A stretch of 37,691 nucleotides of DNA, taken from assembly GCA_026954325.1 (NCBI GenBank), contig JAIXKK010000100.1, forward strand, positions 1 through 37,691, written 5' to 3'. The stretch's first letter is position 1. The number at the start of each line of letters is the position of its first letter. Position numbers and translations under genes: made by a program. This stretch comes from Bryobacterales bacterium. Its GTDB lineage: Bacteria > Acidobacteriota > Terriglobia > Bryobacterales > Bryobacteraceae. Shown here in pieces: positions 17,950-25,475 of the stretch. Under the pieces are notes generated by a model, which saw nothing but the letters and a program-made list of their open reading frames with translations, was not told where the DNA came from and made no database searches.

Positions 17950-19479
17950 TTAGCGTGCGGCCAGCAGTGCCCGCAAGTGGCGGGCGCGTTCCGGAGAGCG
18001 CAGTTGGCGGAGCGCCTTCGCCTCGATCTGGCGGATGCGTTCCCGGGTCACATCGAATTCCTGGCCGATCTCTTCCAAAGTGTGCTCGCGCTCACAGCCG
18101 ATGCCGAAGCGCAGCCGAATCACTTTTTCCTCCTTGGGAGAGAGCGTCTTTAGAATATTCGCGGTTTCGTCGCGAACATTGGAATCGATGACGGCATCGA
18201 CGGGAGAGCCGACCCAGCGGTCCTCGATGAGGTCGCCAAGAGCGGACTCGCCGTCGCGGCCAACGGGCGTCTCGAGCGAAACCGGATCCCTGGAGATGGT
18301 CTTCAGCTTCTGAACCTTCTCGACGGGGATATCCATGCGGCGGCTGATTTCTTCGTTTGTCGGCGCACGTCCGAGTTCCTTTTCGAGCTCACGCGTGGCC
18401 CGCAGGAACTTGTTCATGCTTTCGTTCATGTGCACCGGAATGCGAATGGTACGCGATTGATCCGCGATGGCGCGGGTGATGGCCTGCCGGATCCACCAGG
18501 TGGCATAGGTGGAAAATTTATAGCCGCGCCGGTACTCGAACTTGTCGGCGGCGCGCATCAACCCGATGTTACCCTCCTGGATCAGATCCAGCAGGTGCAA
18601 TCCGCGGTTGACGTACTTCTTGGCCACGGACACCACCAGCCGCAGGTTTGCCTCCACCAGATCTTTCTTGGCGCGCTCGGCTTCGAGCTCGCCCTGCCGG
18701 ATCACCTGGATGCTGTGTTTCAGATCGCTCAGCGTGGCGCTGGCAATCAGCTCGCGCTTCTTGATCTCGCGTTTCAATTCGCGGATCTTGGCTTGATTCG
18801 CGGCGGGTTTCTCTTCGAGGCGCCGCAGTTCGGCGTCGAGGTGAGAGAGCTCCTCCACCGTGCGCTCAATCTCTTTGGTAAATTCTTTCCAGCGCCCCAT
18901 CTGCCAGGGCAGGGAGCGGAGAAGACGAGAGGTTTCGACGCGGGCGCGGTTGACCTTCCACAGCCACTTGCGGCGGAGTTTCTTGTTGCTCGCCACAATC
19001 GTCGTAGCTTTTTCCGCCACCTGCTGCTGCTTCTTGTGGCAGGCGGCAAACTCACCGAACTGATTGCGAACCTCCGCCCGCCGCTTGGCTTCGGCCGCGC
19101 TACCCTCCTCAAGATCGCCCAAGTCGACAAAAAGATCCAATTCCGCTTCGTTCTTCTTGAGCAGGTCGGCCCACTCGAGCACCATCATCTGTACTCGGGC
19201 GGAGCGGCTGAGTGCCTTCTGCATCTTCAACTTGCCGCGTTCCATGCGGCGTGCCAGATCCACTTCCCCTTCGCGCGTGAGCAGCGGAACCGCACCCATT
19301 TCGCGCAGGTAGACGCGAACCGGGTCGTCCGTATAGATCGATTCCTCAACCTGCTGCGAGGATTGGAACTCGTCGCCTTCCGTAACTTCTTCCGGATGGA
19401 AGAAACTTCCCTCTTCATCGAAAGGTAGCCCCAAGGGCTCATGGCTATCTGCTAAATATTGATCTTCAAAGTGATCCAC
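17950..19479 (-). CDS. rpoD: RNA polymerase primary sigma factor (sigma-70)
   Basis: This 509-aa housekeeping sigma factor has a short acidic N-terminus with no full region 1.1, then region 1.2 ([30 protein letters not shown]). A long charged non-conserved region follows, and then region 2 ([60 protein letters not shown]), which melts the -10 element. Region 3 begins at [14 protein letters not shown]. Region 4 has the -35-binding helix-turn-helix ([29 protein letters not shown]). The start is GTG, with GGGGGAGGTGA upstream on the minus strand. A promoter-like pair lies at 19626-19654, giving a leader of about 140 nt. It is transcribed away from nrdR, which lies upstream on the same strand. 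Confidence 0.97.
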   Translation of the reverse strand: MDHFEDQYLADSHEPLGLPFDEEGSFFHPEEVTEGDEFQSSQQVEESIYTDDPVRVYLREMGAVPLLTREGEVDLARRMERGKLKMQKALSRSARVQMMVLEWADLLKKNEAELDLFVDLGDLEEGSAAEAKRRAEVRNQFGEFAACHKKQQQVAEKATTIVASNKKLRRKWLWKVNRARVETSRLLRSLPWQMGRWKEFTKEIERTVEELSHLDAELRRLEEKPAANQAKIRELKREIKKRELIASATLSDLKHSIQVIRQGELEAERAKKDLVEANLRLVVSVAKKYVNRGLHLLDLIQEGNIGLMRAADKFEYRRGYKFSTYATWWIRQAITRAIADQSRTIRIPVHMNESMNKFLRATRELEKELGRAPTNEEISRRMDIPVEKVQKLKTISRDPVSLETPVGRDGESALGDLIEDRWVGSPVDAVIDSNVRDETANILKTLSPKEEKVIRLRFGIGCEREHTLEEIGQEFDVTRERIRQIEAKALRQLRSPERARHLRALLAAR

Positions 19480-19625
19480 TAAGAGTCACCTCCCCCATAG
19501 TAAGCCAGTCTATTGATCCGTTGACTTTGCCAGGGGATGTACCGCCCGCCGTCGGATTGACCTCGCCGGGCTCTTTTCGCACGGACTGGGGACACACAGC
19601 GGTTATTTTCCACCGCGCCTTGGTC

Positions 19626-19654
19626 ATGATAGCACCAAACGAGCCCGAAGTTAA
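19626..19654 (-). promoter_or_regulatory. Sigma-70 type promoter upstream of rpoD
   Basis: On the minus strand TTAACT (19649-19654) and TATCAT (19626-19631) are separated by exactly 17 nt. The rest of the 245-bp spacer between nrdR and rpoD holds no gene; a weak GC hairpin (GCGCC/GGCGC, 19702-19716) just after the nrdR stop lacks a T-run. Confidence 0.55.
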
Positions 19655-19724
19655 GCCCTAATCTTAAGATGTTTCCGTTCAGTTTTGGTTCCACGAAACC
19701 CGCGCCAGGGGGGCGCAAACTTTA

Positions 19725-20186
19725 TCAGCTCCTCTTCTTTTGCAGCAAGTCCTTCAGTTCGTGAAAGAAAGCTTCCTCGTCCTGGAAGTCCCGATAAACG
19801 GAAGCAAAGCGCACATAGGCGACCTTGTCTATATCCCGCAGACGCGAGATCAGAACCTCCCCTATTTCTGTAGTTGAAATCTCCCGTTCCGCCGCCTCCA
19901 CGATCTTTCCTTCTACCTCATCGACTAACTCGGCCAGCTTCCCCATGCTTACTGGACGCTTTTCGCAAGCTTTCAGTAACCCCGTCAGGACCTTTTGCCG
20001 GTCGAATTTCTCCCGCCGGCCGTCTTTCTTCACCACCATGTAAGGGACTTCGTCGATCCGCTCATAGGTGGTGAATCGCTTTTCACACTTCAGACACTGG
20101 CGCCGGCGGCGGATCGCTTCACCCTCCCGGCTCTCCCGGGAATCGATCACCCTGTCTTCCTGAAATCCGCAGAAGGGACATCTCAT
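19725..20186 (-). CDS. nrdR: Transcriptional repressor NrdR
   Basis: This 153-aa regulator of ribonucleotide reductase genes senses ATP/dATP. The N-terminal zinc ribbon has C3 and C6 (CPFC) and C31 and C34 (CLKC), followed by EKRFTTYERID. The ATP-cone domain begins at VKKDGRREKFDRQKVLTGLLKACEKRPVS and includes ISTTEIGEVLISRLRDIDKVAYVRFASVYRDF. The length is standard. Its ATG overlaps the stop codon of the upstream flippase-like gene as ATGA (20183-20186), so translation is coupled. No ribonucleotide reductase gene is in the window. Confidence 0.97.
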   Translation of the reverse strand: MRCPFCGFQEDRVIDSRESREGEAIRRRRQCLKCEKRFTTYERIDEVPYMVVKKDGRREKFDRQKVLTGLLKACEKRPVSMGKLAELVDEVEGKIVEAAEREISTTEIGEVLISRLRDIDKVAYVRFASVYRDFQDEEAFFHELKDLLQKKRS

Positions 20187-21299
20187 AACGGTTGTATCTC
20201 TTTAGTTTGCAAAAGTTTACGCCACTTCAACCCATCCTTCAACGCAAGCAGTAGCCCTATCGGCACTACACTCACGAACGTCACCACCCAAATGAGAATC
20301 GCCAGACCCGACGCGGATTCCAGCGGGATCTGGAACAACTCCGTAAGCACCAGTACGGTAGCCACCTGCATTCCTCCACCCACCCTGAATGCGGCGCGCG
20401 CCAAACGCCACAAACCCTACCACAATCAAGGCGTCCAGAATCCCCAGGCCGTGCGTGAACGGCACCGCCCTGAAGAGGCAAAGAAAACATGCCACAATCA
20501 GACACCACTCACAGAATGTGTAGAAAACAAGAAGAAAGACGAAAGATCCGCGGCGTGTGGAACTCGTACCCGAAAGAAAGGCTTTGACCAACCCCGTGAT
20601 CCGTGTCTGGTACCGAAGGGGAAGGATGCCCAAGGCGGCTACCATCCGGTTCTCGACGAAGACCGGAAAGAGACCGAAAACAATGAGGAGAGAAAGGCAG
20701 ACGGAGGCGAGGATGCCTGCCAGGCTGCCGCCGGTTCTCAGAACCCACTCCATTGTAATTCCTAATTTTGTAGAAGTAGAGGTGATCCGAGTCAGCGCGA
20801 ACCCGAACAGAAGCAGCACCGAGAGCAAGTCATAGATCCTCTCGAGGAACCAGGTGGCGAGTTGGCTGGTGAAAGCGACCTTCTCACGGGTGGAGATGAG
20901 GTAGGGACGGACCAGTTCACCAGCACGGCCAAAGAGGACGACGGCAGTAAACCCTACTATTGTTGAATCTAGCAATAGCCAGAAATTCGGATGCGGCCGG
21001 ATTGGCCGTAGCATCAACTGCCACCGGATTGCTCTCCCCAAATACGTCAGCAGCACCAGAACCACCGACGCCGTGAGCCACCCCCAATCCATTTGGGCGA
21101 ACGTGGCGGCGAAGAGAGACCACTGGAAGCCGGCCTGCTGGGTGCGGTAGCCGAACCAAAGAAGGGCGGCGATGAGAAGGAATCCTAGTAAGATCAGGCT
21201 TCCGCGCAGGCGCCGCGGGAGCCGCGTGGCGGTCTTGCTATCCGGGATAGTACCTCCATCATTCATTTTCCGTGCGGAACTCCGTGTCCGGGAATCCAT
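20183..21299 (-). pseudogene. Flippase-like protein (LPG-synthase TM region/UPF0104, YbhN-like), frameshifted
   Basis: This polytopic membrane protein is split over two frames. The first frame (from ATG 21299) encodes about 300 residues with several helices (LRGSLILLGFLLIAALLWFGY, LFGRAGELVRPYLIS, TWFLERIYDLLSVLLLFGFAL) and reaches LDALIVVGFVAFGARRIQG. The family sequence then continues in the next frame as VGGGMQVATVLVLTELFQIPL and SGLAILIWVVTFVSVVPIGLL, ending at 20183. The change lies near 20390-20405, where relatives have a G-x-VGGGMQ loop. The second frame ends in an ATGA overlap with nrdR, which argues that it is the genuine C-terminus. Reading on in the first frame to 20217 gives an Arg/Gly-rich non-membrane tail. 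This could be a real mutation, a sequencing error, or frameshifting. E. coli YbhN belongs to the same family. Confidence 0.8.
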
Positions 21300-21308
21300 C
21301 CCGGGTCT

Positions 21309-21314
21309 AAAATA
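21309..21314 (-). promoter_or_regulatory. Possible -10 element of the flippase-like gene
   Basis: On the minus strand TATTTT ends 9 nt before ATG 21299, with no Shine-Dalgarno in between. The remaining 210 bp between this gene and the divergent sigma factor gene hold no ORF of note. Confidence 0.35.
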
Positions 21315-21510
21315 TTATCTTCCGATCTCCCTGCCCCGGGTGGATTGAGCCCAAGGCGGGGAATCCGGCTTCCGGGTGGCCGTCCTTCAGAGATTTCAGC
21401 GAACTTCTCATGATAAATCGTCGTTTAGATAACTGGAAGCGCATGATAGCGAAACCGGCGGGCGGGGCTGAAGAACCGCATCCGGCACGCGGGCGCTCGA
21501 AGAGGATACA

Positions 21511-22182
21511 ATGGCAGCCGTTCTTACAGTGGCAACTCCGGGTACCGGCCCCCGCGTGGCGGGGTGGAACTGGCCGGCGCCGGCCGCCAATGGCTGTCTG
21601 AGATGGGCAAACAGCTTGGATACAGATTCCAGTCTGGTGGAGCGGTGCCTGGGCGGGGACGACGCCGCTTGGGAAGATCTGGTGCGGTCCCACACAAGGC
21701 GCGTGTACGCGGTATGTTACCGGTTCACCGGTAGCGGCGCCGAGGCGCAAGATCTCACGCAGGACGTTTTCCTGCGGGTGTTCAAAACGCTGGGGAGTTT
21801 TCGCTCCGGCGAGGGTTCATTTTCGGTATGGCTCTTGCGGCTGACTCGCAATCTGTTGATTGACAACTACCGGCGCGGCAAGCAGGAGCGCGCCACTGAT
21901 TCCATCGAGGAGCAACTGCCCATGCTCGAGGAAAAATATTCGCTTTCCTCGCGCACCGATGGCATGCTGGCGGGCAGGGAAGCGAGCGAAATCTTGCAGG
22001 CGGCATTGGAAAGACTATCGCCTGAGTTGCGGGAAACCCTGATATTGCGGGATCTGGAGGAGTTAGAATACCGGGAAATCGCCCAGTCCTTGGGGGTTCC
22101 GGAAGGAACCGTGAAATCGCGGCTGAACCGGGGACGCGCCGAACTGGCGCGCATCCTCAGAAGGTTTAAGGTGGCGGTATGA
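21511..22182 (+). CDS. ECF-type RNA polymerase sigma factor
   Basis: This is an alternative sigma factor of the extracytoplasmic-function type, 223 aa from ATG 21511 (AGAGGA 4 nt upstream) or 189 aa from TTG 21616, where family-like sequence begins (DTDSSLVERCLGGDDAAWEDLVR). Region 2 reads AVCYRFTGSGAEAQDLTQDVFLRVFKTL, then SVWLLRLTRNLLIDNYRR. Region 4 has LSPELRETLILRDLEELEYREIAQSLGVPEGTVKSRLNRGRAEL. The first 34 residues of the longer form look non-coding (WNWPAPAANGCLRW), so the shorter start is possible. The gene overlaps the anti-sigma factor gene by ATGA (22179-22182) and heads a five-gene operon. ECF factors commonly autoregulate their own operon. Confidence 0.92.
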   Translation: MAAVLTVATPGTGPRVAGWNWPAPAANGCLRWANSLDTDSSLVERCLGGDDAAWEDLVRSHTRRVYAVCYRFTGSGAEAQDLTQDVFLRVFKTLGSFRSGEGSFSVWLLRLTRNLLIDNYRRGKQERATDSIEEQLPMLEEKYSLSSRTDGMLAGREASEILQAALERLSPELRETLILRDLEELEYREIAQSLGVPEGTVKSRLNRGRAELARILRRFKVAV

Positions 22183-22802
22183 CGTGCGCCGAACTGGAGT
22201 TGCTGCTGTGCGATTACATCGACGGCACGCTGCGTCCGGAGGAACGGACGGAGGCCGAAGCGCATCTGGCGGGTTGTGCCGCCTGTACCGAATTGCACCG
22301 TGACTCGGCCGGGGTGCTCGGGTTTCTGGAACGGATCCCAGCGGTCGAACCGCCTCACTCCCTGGTGACGCGCATTCTGCACCAGGCGCCGGCCAGGCAG
22401 CCGCCCGTAAACAGTGCGCGGTCCACGTTTAGAAGACTCCTGGGGCGGTGGCTCGAGCCGGTGCTTCAGCCCCGCCTGGTGATGGGAATGGCGATGACCA
22501 TTCTCTCCTTCGCCATGCTCGGCCGCTTTGCGGGTATCGAGGCCCGGCAGTTGCGCCCGGCCGATCTCCATCCGGCTAAAGTTTGGGAGGCGGCCGAGGA
22601 CCAGACGAACCGCGCCTGGACGCGAGCGGTGAAGTATTACGAAAGCCTGAAGATTGTGTATGTTTTGCAGTCCAGGCTTCGCGAAATCACGGATACCGGC
22701 GACGACGGCTCGGCGCCGGCGGACCGGAGACAGGAACGAAAGCAGGAACAGAAGCCGAAGACGGCGGCGCCCGCGGCGGAAAGCCCCGGAGCACCCAAGT
22801 AG
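22179..22802 (+). CDS. Zinc-finger anti-sigma factor
   Basis: This 207-aa single-pass membrane protein should hold the ECF sigma factor inactive until a signal arrives. The N-terminal anti-sigma zinc domain has the H-x3-C-x2-C motif (H29, C33, C36 in AHLAGCAACTEL) with Cys3 as a further candidate ligand. One hydrophobic helix (LVMGMAMTILSFAMLGRFAGI, about 100-120) follows a linker. The region after it ends in a Lys/Glu/Gln- and Pro/Ala-rich tail. It starts within the ATGA overlap with the sigma gene, so the pair is made in a fixed ratio. The gene downstream starts 22 bp after its stop. Confidence 0.88.
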   Translation: MTCAELELLLCDYIDGTLRPEERTEAEAHLAGCAACTELHRDSAGVLGFLERIPAVEPPHSLVTRILHQAPARQPPVNSARSTFRRLLGRWLEPVLQPRLVMGMAMTILSFAMLGRFAGIEARQLRPADLHPAKVWEAAEDQTNRAWTRAVKYYESLKIVYVLQSRLREITDTGDDGSAPADRRQERKQEQKPKTAAPAAESPGAPK

Positions 22803-22824
22803 CGAATCGGTCTGGGAGGTTGTT

Positions 22825-23538
22825 ATGGAACAGGGCAATGAAAGCGTACAAAGACCGGCGGGATTCTGCCGCGCCTGCGGGAAACGCCTGAGCCAGGAAG
22901 AAGTGCGGGAATACCAGGGAACCATTTACTGCGAAGAGCATTCGCCGCAACAGGCAAGCACGGGGGCGTCCTCTTCCGGGCCGGCTGCGCCAGGCCCGGC
23001 AAGGGACACCGCGAACCCCTATACCGCGCCGCCTCCCCAACCCTCCGCGGCGGGCGCGAGCGTTTCTCCCGGTTTGGCCTTCATACTCGGCTTCATCCCG
23101 GGAGTGGGTGCTATCTACAACGGCCAATATGCGAAAGGCTTCGTGCATGTTCTCATCGCCGGCCTGTTATTCAGCCTGTCCGGCCACGAATCGGGAGTGA
23201 TGGAACCGCTGTTCAAGATGTTCATCCCGGTCTGGATCTTCTACATGGCGTTCGAGGCCTATCACACTGCGAAGAAGAAGTCGTTGGGAGAACCCGTGGA
23301 TGAGTTTTCCTCCATCTTTCCCAACTCCGGACCGGCAACCGGGTTCCCTGTTCTGCCGGTGCTATTGATTGCCCTTGGCGTGCTGTTCCTGCTCAACAAC
23401 CTGGATATCGTGAGCATCCGCCAGATGATGCCTTACGCCGGGCCGGTGCTGCTCATCGGATTGGGAGTCTACCTGTTGTACGCGAGGCTGAGGGCCAATG
23501 CCGAGGCGGCCCGGGAGGTGTCTCATGGAAGGAACTAA
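22825..23538 (+). CDS. Zinc-binding (B-box-like) multi-pass membrane protein
   Basis: This 237-aa protein has a strong RBS (GGGAGGT) before ATG 22825. The N-terminal B-box-like zinc motif is FCRACGKRL (C15, C18) with YCEEH (C36, H39). A Pro/Ala/Ser-rich linker of about 45 residues follows. The first membrane part (SPGLAFILGFIPGVGAIYNGQYAKGFVHVL) has the short-loop pattern of TM2-like domains. The C-terminal part (VLPVLLIALGVLFLLNNLDIVSIRQM...AGPVLLIGLGVYLLYARL) matches the LiaI/LiaF N-terminal transmembrane domain. The same LiaI/LiaF-like hairpin recurs in the next two genes. It overlaps the next gene by 14 nt. A role in sensing or responding to envelope stress is inferred from the operon. 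Confidence 0.8.
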   Translation: MEQGNESVQRPAGFCRACGKRLSQEEVREYQGTIYCEEHSPQQASTGASSSGPAAPGPARDTANPYTAPPPQPSAAGASVSPGLAFILGFIPGVGAIYNGQYAKGFVHVLIAGLLFSLSGHESGVMEPLFKMFIPVWIFYMAFEAYHTAKKKSLGEPVDEFSSIFPNSGPATGFPVLPVLLIALGVLFLLNNLDIVSIRQMMPYAGPVLLIGLGVYLLYARLRANAEAAREVSHGRN

Positions 23539-23725
23539 CACAAACACCTGCCAGGGGCGTTCGCTGATTGCCGCCATCCGCGGGCCTATTCTGATGATCA
23601 CCGTAGGCGGGCTCTTCGCGATTGATCACGCCGGGTTGTACAGTTTCTCAAGCACCTGGCCGGCCATTCTCATCGTGATTGGCGTGATGAAGTTGATGGA
23701 GCGGGCAGCGGCGCCCCGTTCGTGA
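23525..23725 (+). CDS. Small LiaI/LiaF-like transmembrane protein
   Basis: This 66-aa protein consists of little more than one LiaI/LiaF-type transmembrane hairpin: RGPILMITVGGLFAIDH and then SSTWPAILIVIGVMKLMER. Its ATG lies inside the end of the preceding gene, with GGGAGGTG close upstream, and the next gene begins 12 bp after its stop. It is the smallest member of three consecutive genes with this membrane motif. Function is unknown; a partner or modulator role for the neighbouring membrane proteins is possible. Confidence 0.8.
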   Translation: MEGTNTNTCQGRSLIAAIRGPILMITVGGLFAIDHAGLYSFSSTWPAILIVIGVMKLMERAAAPRS

Positions 23726-23737
23726 GGAGGAACCACC

Positions 23738-25189
23738 ATGCGGCCACGATCTATTACCGGACCCATCATCCTCATCGCCATCGGCGCGCTGTTTCTCCTG
23801 CACAACCTGTGGCCGGACATCGCCATGTTCGACATCTTTCTCCGCTATTGGCCGTACCTGCTGATCCTCTGGGGCGCCGTGCGGCTGGTGGAAGTCCTGT
23901 TCTGGGCCGGAACACGCCGTCCGCTTCCGCCCGCGGGCGTCTCCGGCGGTGAGTGGACCGTTGTGGTGCTGCTCTGCGTTTTCGGCACTCTTCTGTTCTG
24001 GGGCTCGAAGTGGGCTCCGAGTTGGAACAACGGCATCAGGGTGCGCGGACTCGAGATTTTCGGCGAGCGCTATGAGTTTCCGGTTTCAGCCGAGAGACAA
24101 GTGGGCAAGAACGCGCGCATCGTCCTCGACCTGGGCCGCGGCAACGCCAAGATCCTGGGCGCCGATGATGACAAGATTACCGTCAGAGGCCAAAAGAGCA
24201 TCAATTCGTACGACCAGAAAGACGCCGGCAAGGCCGATCAGCAGACGCCGCTCGAAATCGTGACAGTGGGCGACCAGATCGTCATCCGAACGAACCAGGA
24301 CAAGTTGGATGGCTCGCGCCGCATGTCCAATGACCTGGATATCAGCATTCCGAAAAGCGCCAGCTTCGAAGGACGCGGCCGCTACGGCGACTTCGATGTT
24401 CGCGACCTCGGCGGCAGCGTGCAGGTCAACAGCGATAACGCAGGCGTACGCCTGGAAAACATCGGCGGCGCGGTGAAGGTGGACCTCCGCCGCGGCGACA
24501 TTGTCCGCGCGACGAAGATCAAGGGACCGGTGGATGTGAAGTTGAGCACGCGCGGCCGGGCCGGAGAGGATCTGGAACTCGACACCATCGAGGGCCCGGT
24601 GACCGTGAGCGGGGCGTTTTCCGGGGAACTGAATTTCCGGAACCTCGCCAAGCCCCTGCGGTTTGAAGGCGTCACCACCGATTTGCGGGTGGAAAAGACT
24701 CCGGGGTTCATCAAAATGGCGCTGGGGAACCTGACGGCGGAAAATGTGCAGGGCCCGTTTCACCTTACCGCGGGAACACGCGACGTAAACGTGCGCGACT
24801 TTACGGGGAACGTGGAAATCCAGGTGGACCGCGGCGACCTCGAATTGCGGCCCGCCCGCCAGCAGGTTGGCCGTATTGACGCCCGCACGAGGAACGGAGA
24901 GGTGGACCTGGTGTTGCCGCCGGGAGCGAAATTCGACCTGAACGCCAGCACGGCCCGTGGTGAGATCAGCAATGAGTACGGCGCGCCGCTGAAAATGGAG
25001 ACAGTGGGGAAAGGAGCCAGCCTGCGTGGCTCCACCGGAGGCCCGGCGGTTACGGTGACAACCGATCGTGGCTCCATCACCGTGCGCCGCGCCGGAGCCG
25101 GCGAACCGCCCGCGCCGCCTGTGCCCCCAAGCGGCATTCTTCCGCGGAAACTCCCGCCTCCTCCGGTTCCCGAGCCGCAACAGCAGTAG
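23738..25189 (+). CDS. LiaF-like TM domain + DUF4097 beta-helix adhesin-like protein
   Basis: This 483-aa protein has an N-terminal LiaI/LiaF-type membrane hairpin (ITGPIILIAIGALFLLHNLWP, RYWPYLLILWGAVRLVEVLF) and a third helix (WTVVVLLCVFGTLLFWGSKW). It then has about 340 residues of repeated short beta strands of the DUF4097 type: GDFDVRDLGGSVQVNSDNAG, IGGAVKVDLRRGDI, TIEGPVTVSGAFSGELNF, FTGNVEIQVDRGDLEL. The C-terminus is Pro-rich (PPAPPVPPSG...PPPPVPEP). The beta part should lie outside the cytoplasm as a solenoid. The RBS is GAGGAGG, 10 nt before ATG. It is the last gene of the ECF operon and a likely main output of that regulon. It ends 9 bp before the convergent CDGSH gene. Confidence 0.85.
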   Translation: MRPRSITGPIILIAIGALFLLHNLWPDIAMFDIFLRYWPYLLILWGAVRLVEVLFWAGTRRPLPPAGVSGGEWTVVVLLCVFGTLLFWGSKWAPSWNNGIRVRGLEIFGERYEFPVSAERQVGKNARIVLDLGRGNAKILGADDDKITVRGQKSINSYDQKDAGKADQQTPLEIVTVGDQIVIRTNQDKLDGSRRMSNDLDISIPKSASFEGRGRYGDFDVRDLGGSVQVNSDNAGVRLENIGGAVKVDLRRGDIVRATKIKGPVDVKLSTRGRAGEDLELDTIEGPVTVSGAFSGELNFRNLAKPLRFEGVTTDLRVEKTPGFIKMALGNLTAENVQGPFHLTAGTRDVNVRDFTGNVEIQVDRGDLELRPARQQVGRIDARTRNGEVDLVLPPGAKFDLNASTARGEISNEYGAPLKMETVGKGASLRGSTGGPAVTVTTDRGSITVRRAGAGEPPAPPVPPSGILPRKLPPPPVPEPQQQ

Positions 25190-25198
25190 GCGGCCCTG

Positions 25199-25432
25199 TC
25201 AGGCCTTCTTCACCGGCGCGGGCAGGTCCCGCGCCTCGCACACGGATTGGAATCCCTGCCGGCTGTGGGACCCGTCACGGAAGGGCTTGTTTTCCGAATG
25301 GCCGCGGCGGCAGAGGGTGACGGCGGCGCGCCCCGCGAGGCCGAACCGCTTGCCCGCCGCGTCGGCAATGGCAAAATCCCCCTCGATGCGCAACGGTCCA
25401 TTGTGATTCACCGTGATTTTGGTAGTCGGCAT
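25199..25432 (-). CDS. CDGSH-type protein with two of three cluster cysteines replaced
   Basis: This small protein (77 aa from ATG 25432; GTG 25438 adds two residues) has the CDGSH iron-sulfur layout: ITVNHNGPLRIEGDFAIADA, then a strand ending VTLCRRGHSENKPFRDGSH. The canonical motif is C-x-C-x2-S-x3-P-x-C-D-G-S-H. Here Cys41 and His56 are kept, but the second and third cysteines are Arg43 (CGC) and Arg52 (CGT). Each differs from a Cys codon by a single T-to-C change. The [2Fe-2S] cluster normally needs three Cys and one His, so this protein probably cannot hold it in the usual way. Every other part of the motif is intact, including SENKP and DGSH. It is convergent with the DUF4097 gene. Confidence 0.8.
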   Translation of the reverse strand: MPTTKITVNHNGPLRIEGDFAIADAAGKRFGLAGRAAVTLCRRGHSENKPFRDGSHSRQGFQSVCEARDLPAPVKKA

Positions 25433-25461
25433 AAACACCTGAGCTCAGCAGAAGCGGCGGC

Positions 25462-25467
25462 TATAAT
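25462..25467 (+). promoter_or_regulatory. Consensus -10 element, leaderless spacing
   Basis: A perfect TATAAT ends 8 nt before ATG 25476, so transcription should begin about at the start codon. No TTGACA-like -35 is seen 16-18 nt upstream. GAGGG within the 8 nt is too close to serve as a standard RBS. Confidence 0.55.
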
Positions 25468-25475
25468 GAGGGAAA

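Noticed and set aside
19702..19716. GC-rich hairpin after nrdR
   Set aside because: The stem is only 5 bp and no T-run follows on the minus strand, so I did not call a terminator.
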